From Acholoe squamosa (Eukaryota > Annelida > Polychaeta > Phyllodocida > Polynoidae), in the NCBI GenBank assembly GCA_949317995.1, contig OX439035.1, positions 81,903,959 to 81,967,958 on the forward strand: a DNA stretch of 64,000 nucleotides, given 5' to 3'. The translations under genes were made by a program, and so were the position numbers. Numbering within the stretch: position 1 is the stretch's first letter; the number at the start of each line of letters is the position of its first letter. The notes beneath the pieces are model-generated. The model was not told where the DNA came from, did not search any database, and saw only the letters and a program-made list of their open reading frames with translations. Shown in pieces: positions 21,490-29,924 of this stretch.

Positions 21490-22861
21490 CTAGAAGTTCA
21501 TACCTGTTTGAGGTATGTACTGTCTCCTTCTTTGTTAATGTCACCATCTGACTTTTTCTTCTGTTACCCGACCTAGTGTGCAGAGGGCTAGGTTCCGGGC
21601 TTTTCCCGTTCTTGTGGTTTCTTGTTTTGAAGTCTCTGTTCATCTTTAATGCCTCCTTCCTCTCAGGGCTGGAGATGGCCTCTGCATAGGAGGAATTTGG
21701 TGAAGGTGACCTTGCAGAGGAGCTGCATTCGTTCTCTTTCACTGGTGTTGTTTTGGTTAGGATCTTTCCAGGTGAAGAAGAGAATTCATTTGAACCCATT
21801 ACAGGGTAGTCTTCCTCCTCATTTACCCTTTCTTCCTCTTCCCTCTTTTGCTCCCTTCGATGATTGCTCTTGGCATCTTCAATCGAGGATTTCCCCTTCG
21901 GAGCTCTTTTGCTTCCGTTCCCTTTCCTCTCTCTCTGAGATGGAACTGGGATACGGGAGGGGGAAGGATGCGATTTCTTATTAATGGTGGGGTGGGGATA
22001 GAGGATTTTTCCCCCCTCATTTTCGTTGCCTGTTTGGCAGGCGACTGCTTTCGTCTCCTTTGATGCCAGTACCTTAGCATAGGTCTTCTTACCTGATGCT
22101 GCTTTCATGATTTTCCGAGCTTCAGGAATAGGGACCTTATACATAGCGCTATATCTTTGAATGTCTTGCTCTTCCTTATATTTTGGGCATTTGCGTGAGA
22201 AGGCTGGATGGTCACCTCCACAGTTCACACAAGATGCTTTCTCAGGACATTGATGGTTTTGACCTTTTTCTTTACTGCATTTGCCACAGATAGTCTTGCC
22301 TCTGCAAGACTTACCTGAATGCCCATACCTGTGGCAGTTGTAACACCTAAGGGGGGATGGTATATAGGTGTCCACCTTGACTATATGATACGCACACCTC
22401 AGGGTTTTGGGTGGCGTAGGTCTGTCAAATGACAGAACATAGGTTGATGTTTCTACCAGGGTGTCATCGTTCCTTTTGAACTTTATTTGGAAGACGTCTG
22501 TGACGCCTTCCTCCTTGAGCCCCTCTTTAATTTCTTCCACTGAAGTTCCCTTTAAGTCACTCCAGTGGATGACCCCCTTGGAATAATTGAGGGTCCTGTG
22601 TGGAGAGACCTGAACCTCTGTGTTTACAAAGGTGGTCACTCTCAAAAGGCTTTCAGCCTGTCTTTGTGATTGAACCTCTAATAAGAGTGTTCCATTTTTG
22701 TTTTTGTTCACTTTAACTTCTCCAACAGTGTTGGTCAATACTTTATGAATGGCAAAGGGAGACATCCTCGCCAATGATTCATCTTTGTTTTTGGCCTCGA
22801 CCACAAGGAATCTTGGCCAGTTGTGCTCATTATAGCTCTTTTCTGGGAGATCCTTCCACAT
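21473..22861 (-). CDS. LINE ORF1 protein (RNA-binding, zinc knuckles)
   Basis: Intact frame of about 462 residues starting MWKDLPEKSYNEHNWP; an upstream in-frame ATG at 22876 belongs to flanking Gypsy sequence. An N-terminal RRM-like region (FLVVEAKNKDESLARMSPF ... LLRVTTFVNTEVQVS) is followed by knuckles CYNCHRYGHSGKSC (C-x2-C-x4-H-x4-C), a CGKC...C segment and CVNCGGDHPAFSRKC. The tail is basic and Ser-rich. In this class ORF1 coats the LINE RNA and helps target-primed reverse transcription. It overlaps ORF2 by 17 bases. It has no internal stops, which suggests the insertion is fairly recent. Confidence 0.85.
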   Translation of the reverse strand: MWKDLPEKSYNEHNWPRFLVVEAKNKDESLARMSPFAIHKVLTNTVGEVKVNKNKNGTLLLEVQSQRQAESLLRVTTFVNTEVQVSPHRTLNYSKGVIHWSDLKGTSVEEIKEGLKEEGVTDVFQIKFKRNDDTLVETSTYVLSFDRPTPPKTLRCAYHIVKVDTYIPSPLRCYNCHRYGHSGKSCRGKTICGKCSKEKGQNHQCPEKASCVNCGGDHPAFSRKCPKYKEEQDIQRYSAMYKVPIPEARKIMKAASGKKTYAKVLASKETKAVACQTGNENEGGKILYPHPTINKKSHPSPSRIPVPSQRERKGNGSKRAPKGKSSIEDAKSNHRREQKREEEERVNEEEDYPVMGSNEFSSSPGKILTKTTPVKENECSSSARSPSPNSSYAEAISSPERKEALKMNRDFKTRNHKNGKSPEPSPLHTRSGNRRKSQMVTLTKKETVHTSNRYELLDENGS

Positions 22862-23235
22862 TGTATCAGACCACAAGCCCCTGGAGATGTAAGAGGCCTA
22901 TTGTATCAGCACTTCATCGGCTCCAGAGGATGCTACTAAGGATCCAAGGCTATGACTACAGTGTGACATACTGACCAGGGGAAGAGATGGTCCTATCAGA
23001 CACGCTATCAAGCCTCCCAAATCCCAATAACAAGTCGGAAGTCAAACTAGATATACGTGTCGATGGAGTGTCAATTGATCTCATTCGCTTCAGTACCGAC
23101 AAATAGGCACAACTCCGAAGGAAGACCCAGCGGTGCCCTGTCCTGAACGCTCTAGCAGAGGTCATATATCATGGATGACCATCAAAGATATCTGACTTAC
23201 TGACTGACCTCCGTATATTTTGATCATTCAGAGAT

Positions 23236-23701
23236 GTGATTGGCCTTGATGATGGGATCCTGTTCAAAGGAAAGCAGGTCATCGTTCCAGAAACAATGCA
23301 GAAGGACATTCTACAGCAACTCCACCATACTCATCTAGGCATAGAAAAGACAAGGTTGCTGGCCCAAGACACAGTCTACTGGCCACGAATCAATGCTGAC
23401 ATTGTTTGTTTGTTTGTTTAGTTTTACGTCCGGGGGCCATCGAGGAATTGAGAAAGTGGTCCGGGGTTGTAGTGCATGCAAAGAGGATCAAGACGCTAAT
23501 CGAAAGGAACCAATGTTGCCAAGTGAAACCCCTGCCCGTGCATGGCAGATAATCGGGAAAGATTTATTTGAGATCAAAGGACGTCAATTTATCCTTATTT
23601 CAGATTATTACTCAAAATTTCCCATTGTTAAAGAATTACAACCGCCAGTGACTTCTGAGGTTGTAAAAGATGTAGTGGAGGAGGTCTGCTGCACCAGATG
23701 A
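23236..23701 (+). pseudogene. Gypsy integrase remnant, N-terminal zinc domain and core
   Basis: QLHHTHLGIEKTRLLAQDTVYWP then, after the micro-insertion, VVRGCSACKEDQ: together an H-x-H...C-x2-C type integrase zinc domain. The core begins AWQIIGKDLFEIKGRQFILI and SDYYSKF, around the first catalytic aspartate. The frame breaks after VVKDVVEEVC (~23697); fragments with QSNGYIEHQVRYVK follow near 23800, around the third catalytic residue (E). Confidence 0.8.
23401..23450 (-). mobile_element. 42-bp micro-retroinsertion in integrase remnant
   Basis: Flanked by attg at 23401-23404 and 23447-23450. The insert is tttgtttgtttgtttagttt, then tacgtccgggggccatcgag, nearly identical to the one at 20713. 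It separates the integrase histidines from its cysteines. Confidence 0.8.
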
Positions 23702-23851
23702 GATCAGGTCAGTTAACGGCCCACAATATGCTAGTGAGACCTAGGAGTTTTGCCAGCGATAAATAAAGCATACAACATCATCCCCACACTACGCCCAGTC
23801 CAATGGGTATATTGAGCATCAAGTACGCTATGTAAAGCCAGTCATCAAAAA

Positions 23852-24469
23852 GTGTATCAAGTCAAAAGGAAGTATCCAGGAAGCTCTGCTGATGCTCACG
23901 CTACCCCAGTTGAAAGCCGGTTGCCATCACCGGCTGGGATGTTGCTGGGAACGCAGTTAGCTACTATGTTACCTACACATCAGGCTGATATTGACCAAGA
24001 CATCAAACATAGGCTGGAAGAGAGGCGAGACAATGCCAAAGAGCAATCCGACCAGACAGCACGGACTCAACCTCTGTCACCCTTATACCCAGGGCAGGAC
24101 ATTTACATCCAAGACAAGCCCTCCAAGACATGGCTGCCAGGGACAGTCGTGGAAAAGAGGGCTGAGCCCTGCTCATACATGGTTGACACACCAAGTGGCA
24201 GTACACTGCGGCGCAACAGACGTCATCTCCGTGAAGGTGTGCACGCCCAAAAGAAGCCACCTCCACAGCAAATGTGTCCCAATGGTGAAAAGGGGGAGAA
24301 TGTCACTAGAAAAGAGACTAGGCCCAGAACTGATAAACTGGCACAACTCGCACCACAGAAAGCTCCACTGGCACAACTCACACCACAGAAAGCCCTATCA
24401 TCTATCACTTCAGGCAGCACAATCAGTGACAACTCTCTAAGCTGTTGGACTACATATCCAGGCCCGTAA
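23852..24469 (+). pseudogene. Gypsy integrase C-terminal region remnant
   Basis: Two overlapping frames share the match: LPSPAGMLLGTQLATMLPTH in one, then YPGQDIYIQDKPSKTWLPGT and YMVDTPSGSTLRRNRRHLRE. These are the SH3-like integrase tail motifs of Ty3/Gypsy pol. The end is Gln/Leu-rich tandem QLAPQKAPLAQLTPQKA. Confidence 0.75.
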
Positions 24470-24470
24470 C

Positions 24471-24725
24471 TAGCCCTCGTCGTGGGGCGGTTCAATTTTT
24501 TGGTAAGGTGGAACTCAATTAGTTCAAGGGTGGAACTTGCCAAAAGTTTCATATAATAAATGACAAATATTTTCTAAATTAGTATACAAATCTGTATGGT
24601 AATGGCAAAATGTCCAGATTTTAAGGTTTACCCTCTTAAAACCTTAATGATTGCCTGATTTATAAGCCCCCAAAACAGACATGTAGCTTATCATGTGCAC
24701 TTTTAGGTTAGCTAGGGTGGACATT
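24471..24725. other. No gene seen
   Basis: AT-rich sequence between the Gypsy relic and a tRNA-derived SINE. No LTR-like repeat could be matched. Confidence 0.35.
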
Positions 24726-24739
24726 TTTGGTCCATCAGG

Positions 24740-25015
24740 GGCCTGGGGGGCAGGGGGGTTCGTTTGGACCAACAAACTGATATATAGTCAAGCTTTTTTT
24801 TTTTTTTTTTTTTATTTCTACGTCCAAGGGCCATTGAGGGGCAATCAAATATAGTCAAGCACACTACCACTGCGCTATGAGGACTGTGGTGATGGATCAC
24901 TCTTAAAGTCTCCAATTTCCTCCTTTTTTTTCAATACCCAAAACATTAGAAATATGCATGGGACCATATGTCAATATCTCATTTGCTGCAACAATATGCA
25001 TATTGTCTAAGTGTT
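24740..25015 (-). mobile_element. tRNA-derived SINE (minus strand)
   Basis: On the minus strand tagcgcagtgg (24867-24877) matches the pol III A box and tggtccaaacgaacc (24757-24771) resembles the B box, ~35 bp apart once the micro-insertion is discounted. The 24949-25015 segment (catgggaccatatgtcaata) also occurs at 26925-26985 near the second SINE, so these share an upstream module. Confidence 0.65.
24782..24860 (-). mobile_element. 55-bp micro-retroinsertion with 12-bp TSD and poly-A tail
   Basis: Duplication atatagtcaagc at 24782-24793 and 24849-24860. The insert is a T run, then atttctacgtccaagggcca and ttgaggggcaa; the core matches the 20713 and 23405 inserts but the tail is poly-A rather than (AAAC)n. 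It falls between the A and B boxes of the SINE. Confidence 0.9.
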
Positions 25016-25604
25016 GAGTGTAGAAAAAAATCGGACAACTATACTCAAATGCACAAATCGACTCAGACAATTCCACTGGTCAATTTTTCACGATACGCAA
25101 AGGCCATCAAGACAATGCCGGTTCTAATAATAGGTAGATATGATAGTATCATGTCCCATGTGAAATTAAAAGGAGCTGTAAATCCGCAGCATAGCCACAG
25201 TAGACATCGCCTTCAGTACGTTAAGATATTGTTGGCCAATAAACTTGTTTCAAACTCTGATGTACGTCCTTGATTCAGTGCGACTTGGTCATAATGCAAA
25301 TTTTTTCATGTCACTATAAGGTCTGTGTCACAGAACATGCCACGTCACCCCTTCTGAGGGGAGGGAGGCGTAAAACCTTTTTACCCCTCTTGTCTTGAGG
25401 TGGACCAAATGCACCTGAATGCAGAATGCACAGCCCTAGCTACTTGAAAATAAATCCTGCTGATATGTGTATTTTGAAAGTGGTGGCACATTTTGTTTGA
25501 TAATTAGCACTTAACGGACCCAACTTATCCCATAAGATACATTTGATATTGTATTTTATTTTCATAACAATAAACAAAACTTTATAATTTAACAAGTCTC
25601 TGTG

Positions 25605-25760
25605 ATATGAGTGAGTGAGTGATTAATAGATGTTTAACACCATTTCAACAGCTAAGGTCATATTCATGGCGAGAACTATATTACACAATTTCAGAGGAAT
25701 GTGTCGGTGCCCACGCATATGTGCACCACACACATCCTGAGGGGATAGGAAAGAGGAGAA
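25605..25760 (-). mobile_element. SINE-like repeat, antisense
   Basis: gtgagtgagtgattaatagatg, then accatttcaacagctaaggt; its far part gaggaatgtgtcggtgccca and acgcatatgtgcaccacaca is the reverse complement of the 3' part of the 305-bp insert family (15890-15935 and 27318-27350). Confidence 0.6.
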
Positions 25761-26555
25761 ATCTAGGCTCGCGCTAGCCATTTGCCAGATTGCCAGTAGC
25801 GAATCTAATCACAATCTGGCTAACACTTTTCTCATTTGATTAGCCAGACTGGCTAATCCTCCTTCCAGAAGTCCCAACTGGGAATATGATATATGGAGTG
25901 TAGCATACCGTTGGAGAGCTCATAACATGACAAAAAATAAGCACACTGTCTCTATTCATATGCAATCAATCTGATCTATGGATTTTCATTTTTGAAAACT
26001 GGAGCGGGAGGGCGAAATTTTTTTTTATATTTTTCTAAAAAAAATTATTTGTCTATGGATTTTCAATATCAAAGATGTGAAGAGGGCGATTTTTTTTTTT
26101 GCTCCTTTTCTCAAATTTATGTCTACTAGTATTTTGGTTGCTAAATGCAGAATAGACACTGAAATGTTCAAATCTAGAGACCTCTACCTATCCAATGAGT
26201 GGTCTGCTGTTGCTGTATCTTTATTGGTTGACACTGTAAGGACTTTGCAACAACAACAACAAAAAAAAATCAATTTTCCAGAAAAAGATGCGAGCGGAAT
26301 CCATAGACAAATTTTTTTTCAATTAAAAATAAAATTTCCATTTAGGAAAATCAGGAGCGGGAAATCCATAGACCAATGTTTTAATTTGGTTTGGCCTAAA
26401 TATAGAAGAAATTATGAAATCCCAACATCTTCCATATTGTTTGTTATATCGTTTTAGGCATTCAACTTTACAAATCTAGCATATTACAATTACTGTCTGC
26501 CTCCTCTGGAGATTGAGCTTCTCCTTTATATGTTCCTATGAGTAGCTGGTCCTGT
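25761..26555. other. Gene-free AT-rich stretch with inverted segments
   Basis: Contains gccagattgccagtagcgaa related in inverse to ~27760-27820, and repeated phrases ggattttcat / atccatagac with long A or T runs. The open frame at 26077-26457 is Lys/Phe-rich translation of low-complexity DNA, without support as a gene. Confidence 0.4.
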
Positions 26556-26559
26556 CACT

Positions 26560-26985
26560 TTTCAGAAACATGGAAAAGAATTGGAATAGTTGAGGGAAAT
26601 GCCAACACCTTTGTCAATCCCTTTAACCAAACTACTGCATAGGTCTATAGTCCACTGATTAAGGTGGCTGGCGGGTATTGTTAGTTGATCATTTGTATAC
26701 CAGGGGTCTCTGTGGTACATTGAGTCTATGGAAAGACGAAATGTGCAAAATACAGGGAGGCTTGGCATGGATTTGAACCAAGGATCTCCTGTGACTAAGG
26801 CAGAGACATTACACATGAGCCATGGGGACTGCTGTGTGTGACCACCTAGAAAAGACTGTATAACCTAGATGTCACTATTCTAACCATATCCTTACAGTTA
26901 TTATTTCAATCATCAGAAATATGCCTGGGACCATATGTCAATATTGCATCTACTGCAAATATATGCTTAATATCTTAGTGCTGAA
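26560..26985 (-). mobile_element. tRNA-derived SINE (minus strand)
   Basis: The minus strand has a degenerate A box (ccccatggctcatgtgtaat) and a good B box (ccttggttcaaatcc, 26769-26783), spaced as in tRNA genes. The head module around 26925 is shared with 24960. The body extends to ~26560. Confidence 0.65.
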
Positions 26986-27266
26986 GAAGTTCTAAGAACA
27001 TTTAATTACTTTTGGATATGAATCCAAGGGTTTATGTGACAGGGATGCAAGTCTTCTAGTTTTATCAGGATTTCCTGATTTCTGAAGATTTTGAATGACA
27101 TATATTTTCTGTATATGAGTGCTACTTGGAGGGCTGTTTGGTAAAAAAGGCTTTTATATCAAGTAAATGTATGGCTTCCTGATTTTTGCCCATGCCTGGC
27201 TTACATCCCTGATGTGACAAATCACTATATAATAGGGTTGAATCTTCTATATCTCAAGCGGGCTTC

Positions 27267-27852
27267 CCTAGCCCACTTAAAAGGGTCTATATCTCCTCTT
27301 TCCTATCCCCTCAGGATGTGTGTGGTGCACATATGCGCGGGCACTCACACATTCCTCTGTTAACTTATCAACCTGTGAAGCACGGGATAGCCACTTAGTG
27401 CCGCTAAAGTGCTGTAAAACACAAATCAATCAATCAATTCTGTATCTCAAAAAAATGCATGGGACCCCCCTATTATTTTTGCACATATGAAAAGTACAAA
27501 TCATTTTTAGACTTTGGTGAGAATATGGCGAAGATCTAATTACTTTTACTCTATCCCCGCCAGCCACCTTAAGACCTTATTTTTAACAGATATAAGAAGG
27601 GGAATTAAAACTGTCCTTTTATATTTAAACTCCTACTCCACCTCAAATGTTAGCTAGAAGATGAAAATGTACGTCCTTTGATCACATGGAAATTAAGTGT
27701 CTTTTATTGCATTGTCCATTGGTTCTTTTGGCTAATTGATTTCGTATCTGGCTAATCAGAATTGATACAAATTCGCCAGACTGGCTACCTGAAAATATTT
27801 ACTAGCGCTAGCCTAGGAAAAAGACCCTTTTAAGTGGGCTAGGGATATAAAA
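27267..27852. mobile_element. ~590-bp inverted-repeat element with nested SINE
   Basis: ccctagcccacttaaaaggg near 27270 is inverted at 27829-27850 (cccttttaagtgggctaggg). The interior includes the (CAAT)n-tailed SINE fragment. Part of the interior, including the gccagactggcta phrase, is also present at 25770-25860 in inverse. Confidence 0.65.
27300..27437 (+). mobile_element. (CAAT)n-tailed SINE fragment
   Basis: ggtgcacatatgcgcgggca ... gccactta gtgccgctaaagtgctgt, ending acacaaatcaatcaatcaat. This is the same 3' region as the 15706-16010 insert. Confidence 0.8.
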
Positions 27853-27906
27853 AGGCAACACCTGCAGCATTTGGTCTGTTGTGACGTCTTGCATCTTTCC
27901 TTTAAG

Positions 27907-28033
27907 AATGCAATATATAATGATTAGACTTGAACGAATGCCTTTCAGGGGATGATATAGGCATGACGCGGAGCAGAGTGCCTATATAAGTCCATGAAAG
28001 GCATGAGTTCGTCTAATCATTACACATTGCATT
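27907..28033. repeat. ~127-bp near-perfect palindrome
   Basis: Left arm aatgcaatatataatgatta, then gac and gaatgcctttca; right arm tgaaaggcat, then cgtctaatcattacacattg. Arms of ~60 bp pair with few mismatches around a gcggagcag centre. A short palindromic DNA element or an RNA hairpin source. No ORF. Confidence 0.75.
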
Positions 28034-28065
28034 TATAACATGGTTTCCACCATTAATTCTAAGTA

Positions 28066-28298
28066 CCATAATCTCCCGCGTATAAGATGCGCTGCGCATA
28101 TAAGACGCACCCCAAACTTAGCACATGCATTTTCACGTATAAGACGCACATTTTAATGCTGATATTTGTAAGATTAGTACATTTCTATAGAAAAATTACC
28201 CCTCGTATAAGACGCACCCCCAACTTGAGAGAAAGCTATAAGACTCCCCAGCATTTTGTTTGGCGTAGAGGACGCGTCTTATACGCGGGAGTTTACGG
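28066..28298. mobile_element. TA-flanked palindromic element, tataagacgcacc subfamily
   Basis: 233 bp, ccataatctcccgcgtataa ... atacgcgggagtttacgg, TA on both sides. The motif tataagacgcacc appears at least five times over both arms. It is nearly the reverse complement of the 233-bp copy at 42479, and serves as the uninserted reference for 46612-47073. Confidence 0.9.
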
Positions 28299-29114
28299 TA
28301 TTTACCTTTAAAATTGATAGAATCCATTGTTTTCTGTTGGGAGTCGACGAGACGGCCCTCCGCCATCTTGGTTTCATGTTAACGTATGGTTAAGCTGCCG
28401 ACCTGCTGCAACTCCCATTCTTGTAGGCCTACTACAACGAATATGTTGAGACTGCTGTGCCAGTCTATAGCCTAATCCATTCTGTACACACCAGGCGGTG
28501 CCACAGGTACTATTGACAGAATGGCGAAGACTCACAGCCAGTCGCTCGCTTCGAAAGTTTACTCTTTTTTTATATTAAATACAGCCATAATATCAAGTAA
28601 TCTAGTCGTCAGGGAGGTAGAATATGGTTTCAACTATGTAATGTCCAAAGCATGTCGTCACATTTAGTAGATAAGCTTCCAAAATGGAGGATTTACTTTC
28701 GTGTCAACTAGTTGTCAAGGTATGTCCGGTCCGCTGTCAATTTTTGGGATCTTTATCCCGAAATATCAGAACTCATTGTATCCACTTTTAGCACTCAAAT
28801 CAGTGCCGAAACTCGATAACCATGTTATAAATATATATATCCACAACAATCGAGAACTCATGAGCTGAGGTGAGTAACAGATAATTCTCTAGCTCTAAAC
28901 AAATGACAAGAATACACTCACGGTTCATGGTTTGATAACGATAATTTATTTCACCACTGATCCAGTTTCATACACACACGCTCTTTGATATCCACAAATA
29001 AATCGGTCCTTTTATCATTATGGCTGGATGGTTTGTAGTATGATATTGTTGTTCCCTCTGTGGTGTAAATATACAGCCCTGATTTTTTTTTCTTCTCTCA
29101 AACCCCTGTGAAGA
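28299..29114. other. Downstream region of the small membrane-protein gene
   Basis: No further exons were seen. The minus strand has aataaa at ~28944-28949 (inside gtgaaataaattatc), a plausible poly(A) signal 170 bases after the stop codon. Near 28355 the string ccgccatcttgg matches a YY1-type promoter element, with no assigned gene. Confidence 0.4.
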
Positions 29115-29143
29115 TTACTCTGTTGGGCGGGCGAAGACATCGT
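29115..29143 (-). CDS. Small membrane-protein gene, last exon
   Basis: Completes codon 74 and encodes DVFARPTE, then TAA at 29115-29117. Acceptor tttttccttacag. Confidence 0.65.
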
Positions 29144-29924
29144 CTGTAAGGAAAAATAGCATGATTGTCAATGCTTAACATGTGTTATGTGTACTTCATC
29201 AGAGATGAAACTACCACAAATCCAACATATCACTATCAGTGAGGAATTTCCAAGAAGAAGGATGATGAGTGCTTATTATGGGTGTGTAGTAATTAAGGCA
29301 ATGATGGTAACTTTATTGAACTTACGGTGCCTCTTGTGGCGGATCTTTGTCCACATCTCTACGTTGCCTGGCGAGTTGACTGTCAGGGAAAATTAAACCA
29401 TATATAAATTGACAACAGAATCTGTACTGGCATTAATTTGAATAGAAATATATACAGGAAGATATGGACCAACTTTGTTTTAGTATCCTAGTAACCCAAC
29501 CCAGCGATACGATTTTCAGAGCTATTTCTTCTCATCTGACATAACGTATAAAAGAGCATTCTCGTATATGCAACAAATTATATCCTCCAAGACTAGATAT
29601 TTCCTTTAGTTCATAGAGTGTACAGTTTCTTGGAGTTGGCAAATAATACTGGTACATGGACCGACTCTCGAGGCAAATATCTAAAGTCAAGTTTCAAGTT
29701 TTAACGGTTTTATTCAACCAGGAAAGAAGCATGGAGTCATCATTTCGAGGATGCTCACCAAACTTGTGTAGTTGGTAGAATACGGGGTAGCTCAAGACCA
29801 AGGCATATCCTATATAGCGTACTCCACGCCCATTTTTCCAGTAATGTGCCCACGGGAACTGCAAGATCTTTCCACCTAGTGTGTAAGGGTACTTCATAGT
29901 CTTGCCATACTCGTGTCCCGACAT
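29115..29924 (-). CDS. Unrecognised 82-residue single-pass membrane protein gene (3 exons)
   Basis: Exons 29759-29924, 29326-29379 and 29115-29143 (minus) join with phase-1 introns, good donors (gtgagcat, gtaagttc) and acceptors (ccctgacag, ttccttacag). The protein starts MSGHEYGKTMKYPYTLGGK and has a tryptophan-bearing FPWAHYWK stretch, one hydrophobic segment at about residues 35-52 (RYIGYALVLSYPVFY), then a basic tail (KIRHKRHHDVFARPTE). Its size, single membrane span and basic tail resemble small accessory subunits of the mitochondrial inner membrane, but this is only inference from layout. An acceptor (tggtttctag) lies directly before the ATG, so there is at least one upstream exon, probably 5' UTR. 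A poly(A) signal follows at ~28945. Confidence 0.7.
29326..29379 (-). CDS. Small membrane-protein gene, middle exon
   Basis: 54 bases, phase 1 to phase 1, encoding VNSPGNVEMWTKIRHKRH. Acceptor ttttccctgacag, donor gtaagttc. Confidence 0.65.
29759..29924 (-). CDS. Small membrane-protein gene, first coding exon
   Basis: ATG follows an acceptor AG immediately. Encodes residues 1-55 plus the first base of codon 56, including the hydrophobic segment. The donor is g|gtgagc. Confidence 0.7.

Larger units (their letters stand above)
17744..22861 (-). mobile_element. I-like LINE (EN-RT-RNase H) inserted antisense into Gypsy relic
   Basis: A 5.1 kb non-LTR retrotransposon on the minus strand: ORF1 with CCHC knuckles, ORF2 with AP endonuclease, reverse transcriptase, RNase H and a C-terminal Cys/His segment, and a 3' end of (AACC)-type repeats at 17744. 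Sequence TGTAT flanks both ends (17739-17743, 22862-22866), a possible short duplication. Its 5' end coincides with the ORF1 start codon, so a 5' UTR is missing. ORF2 is broken by one micro-insertion and about three single-base frameshifts. The RNase H domain and ORF1 type place it near the I/Nimb/Ingi group. Confidence 0.9.
22862..24470 (+). mobile_element. Ty3/Gypsy relic, right half (RNase H end and integrase)
   Basis: Starts at SDHKPLEM (22867), continues with LQRMLLRIQGYDYSVTY, then a degraded linker, an integrase with H-H-C-C zinc segment and D-containing core, and a chromodomain-less C-terminal part. A polypurine run aaaagggggag at ~24288-24298 followed by aatgtcact may be the PPT and start of the 3' LTR, but no 5' LTR partner was found. 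It carries stops at several positions and a micro-insertion at 23405. Confidence 0.8.

Noticed and set aside
26077-26457. 126-residue Lys/Phe-rich ORF
   Set aside because: Made of repeated low-complexity A/T tracts; no codon structure or motif.
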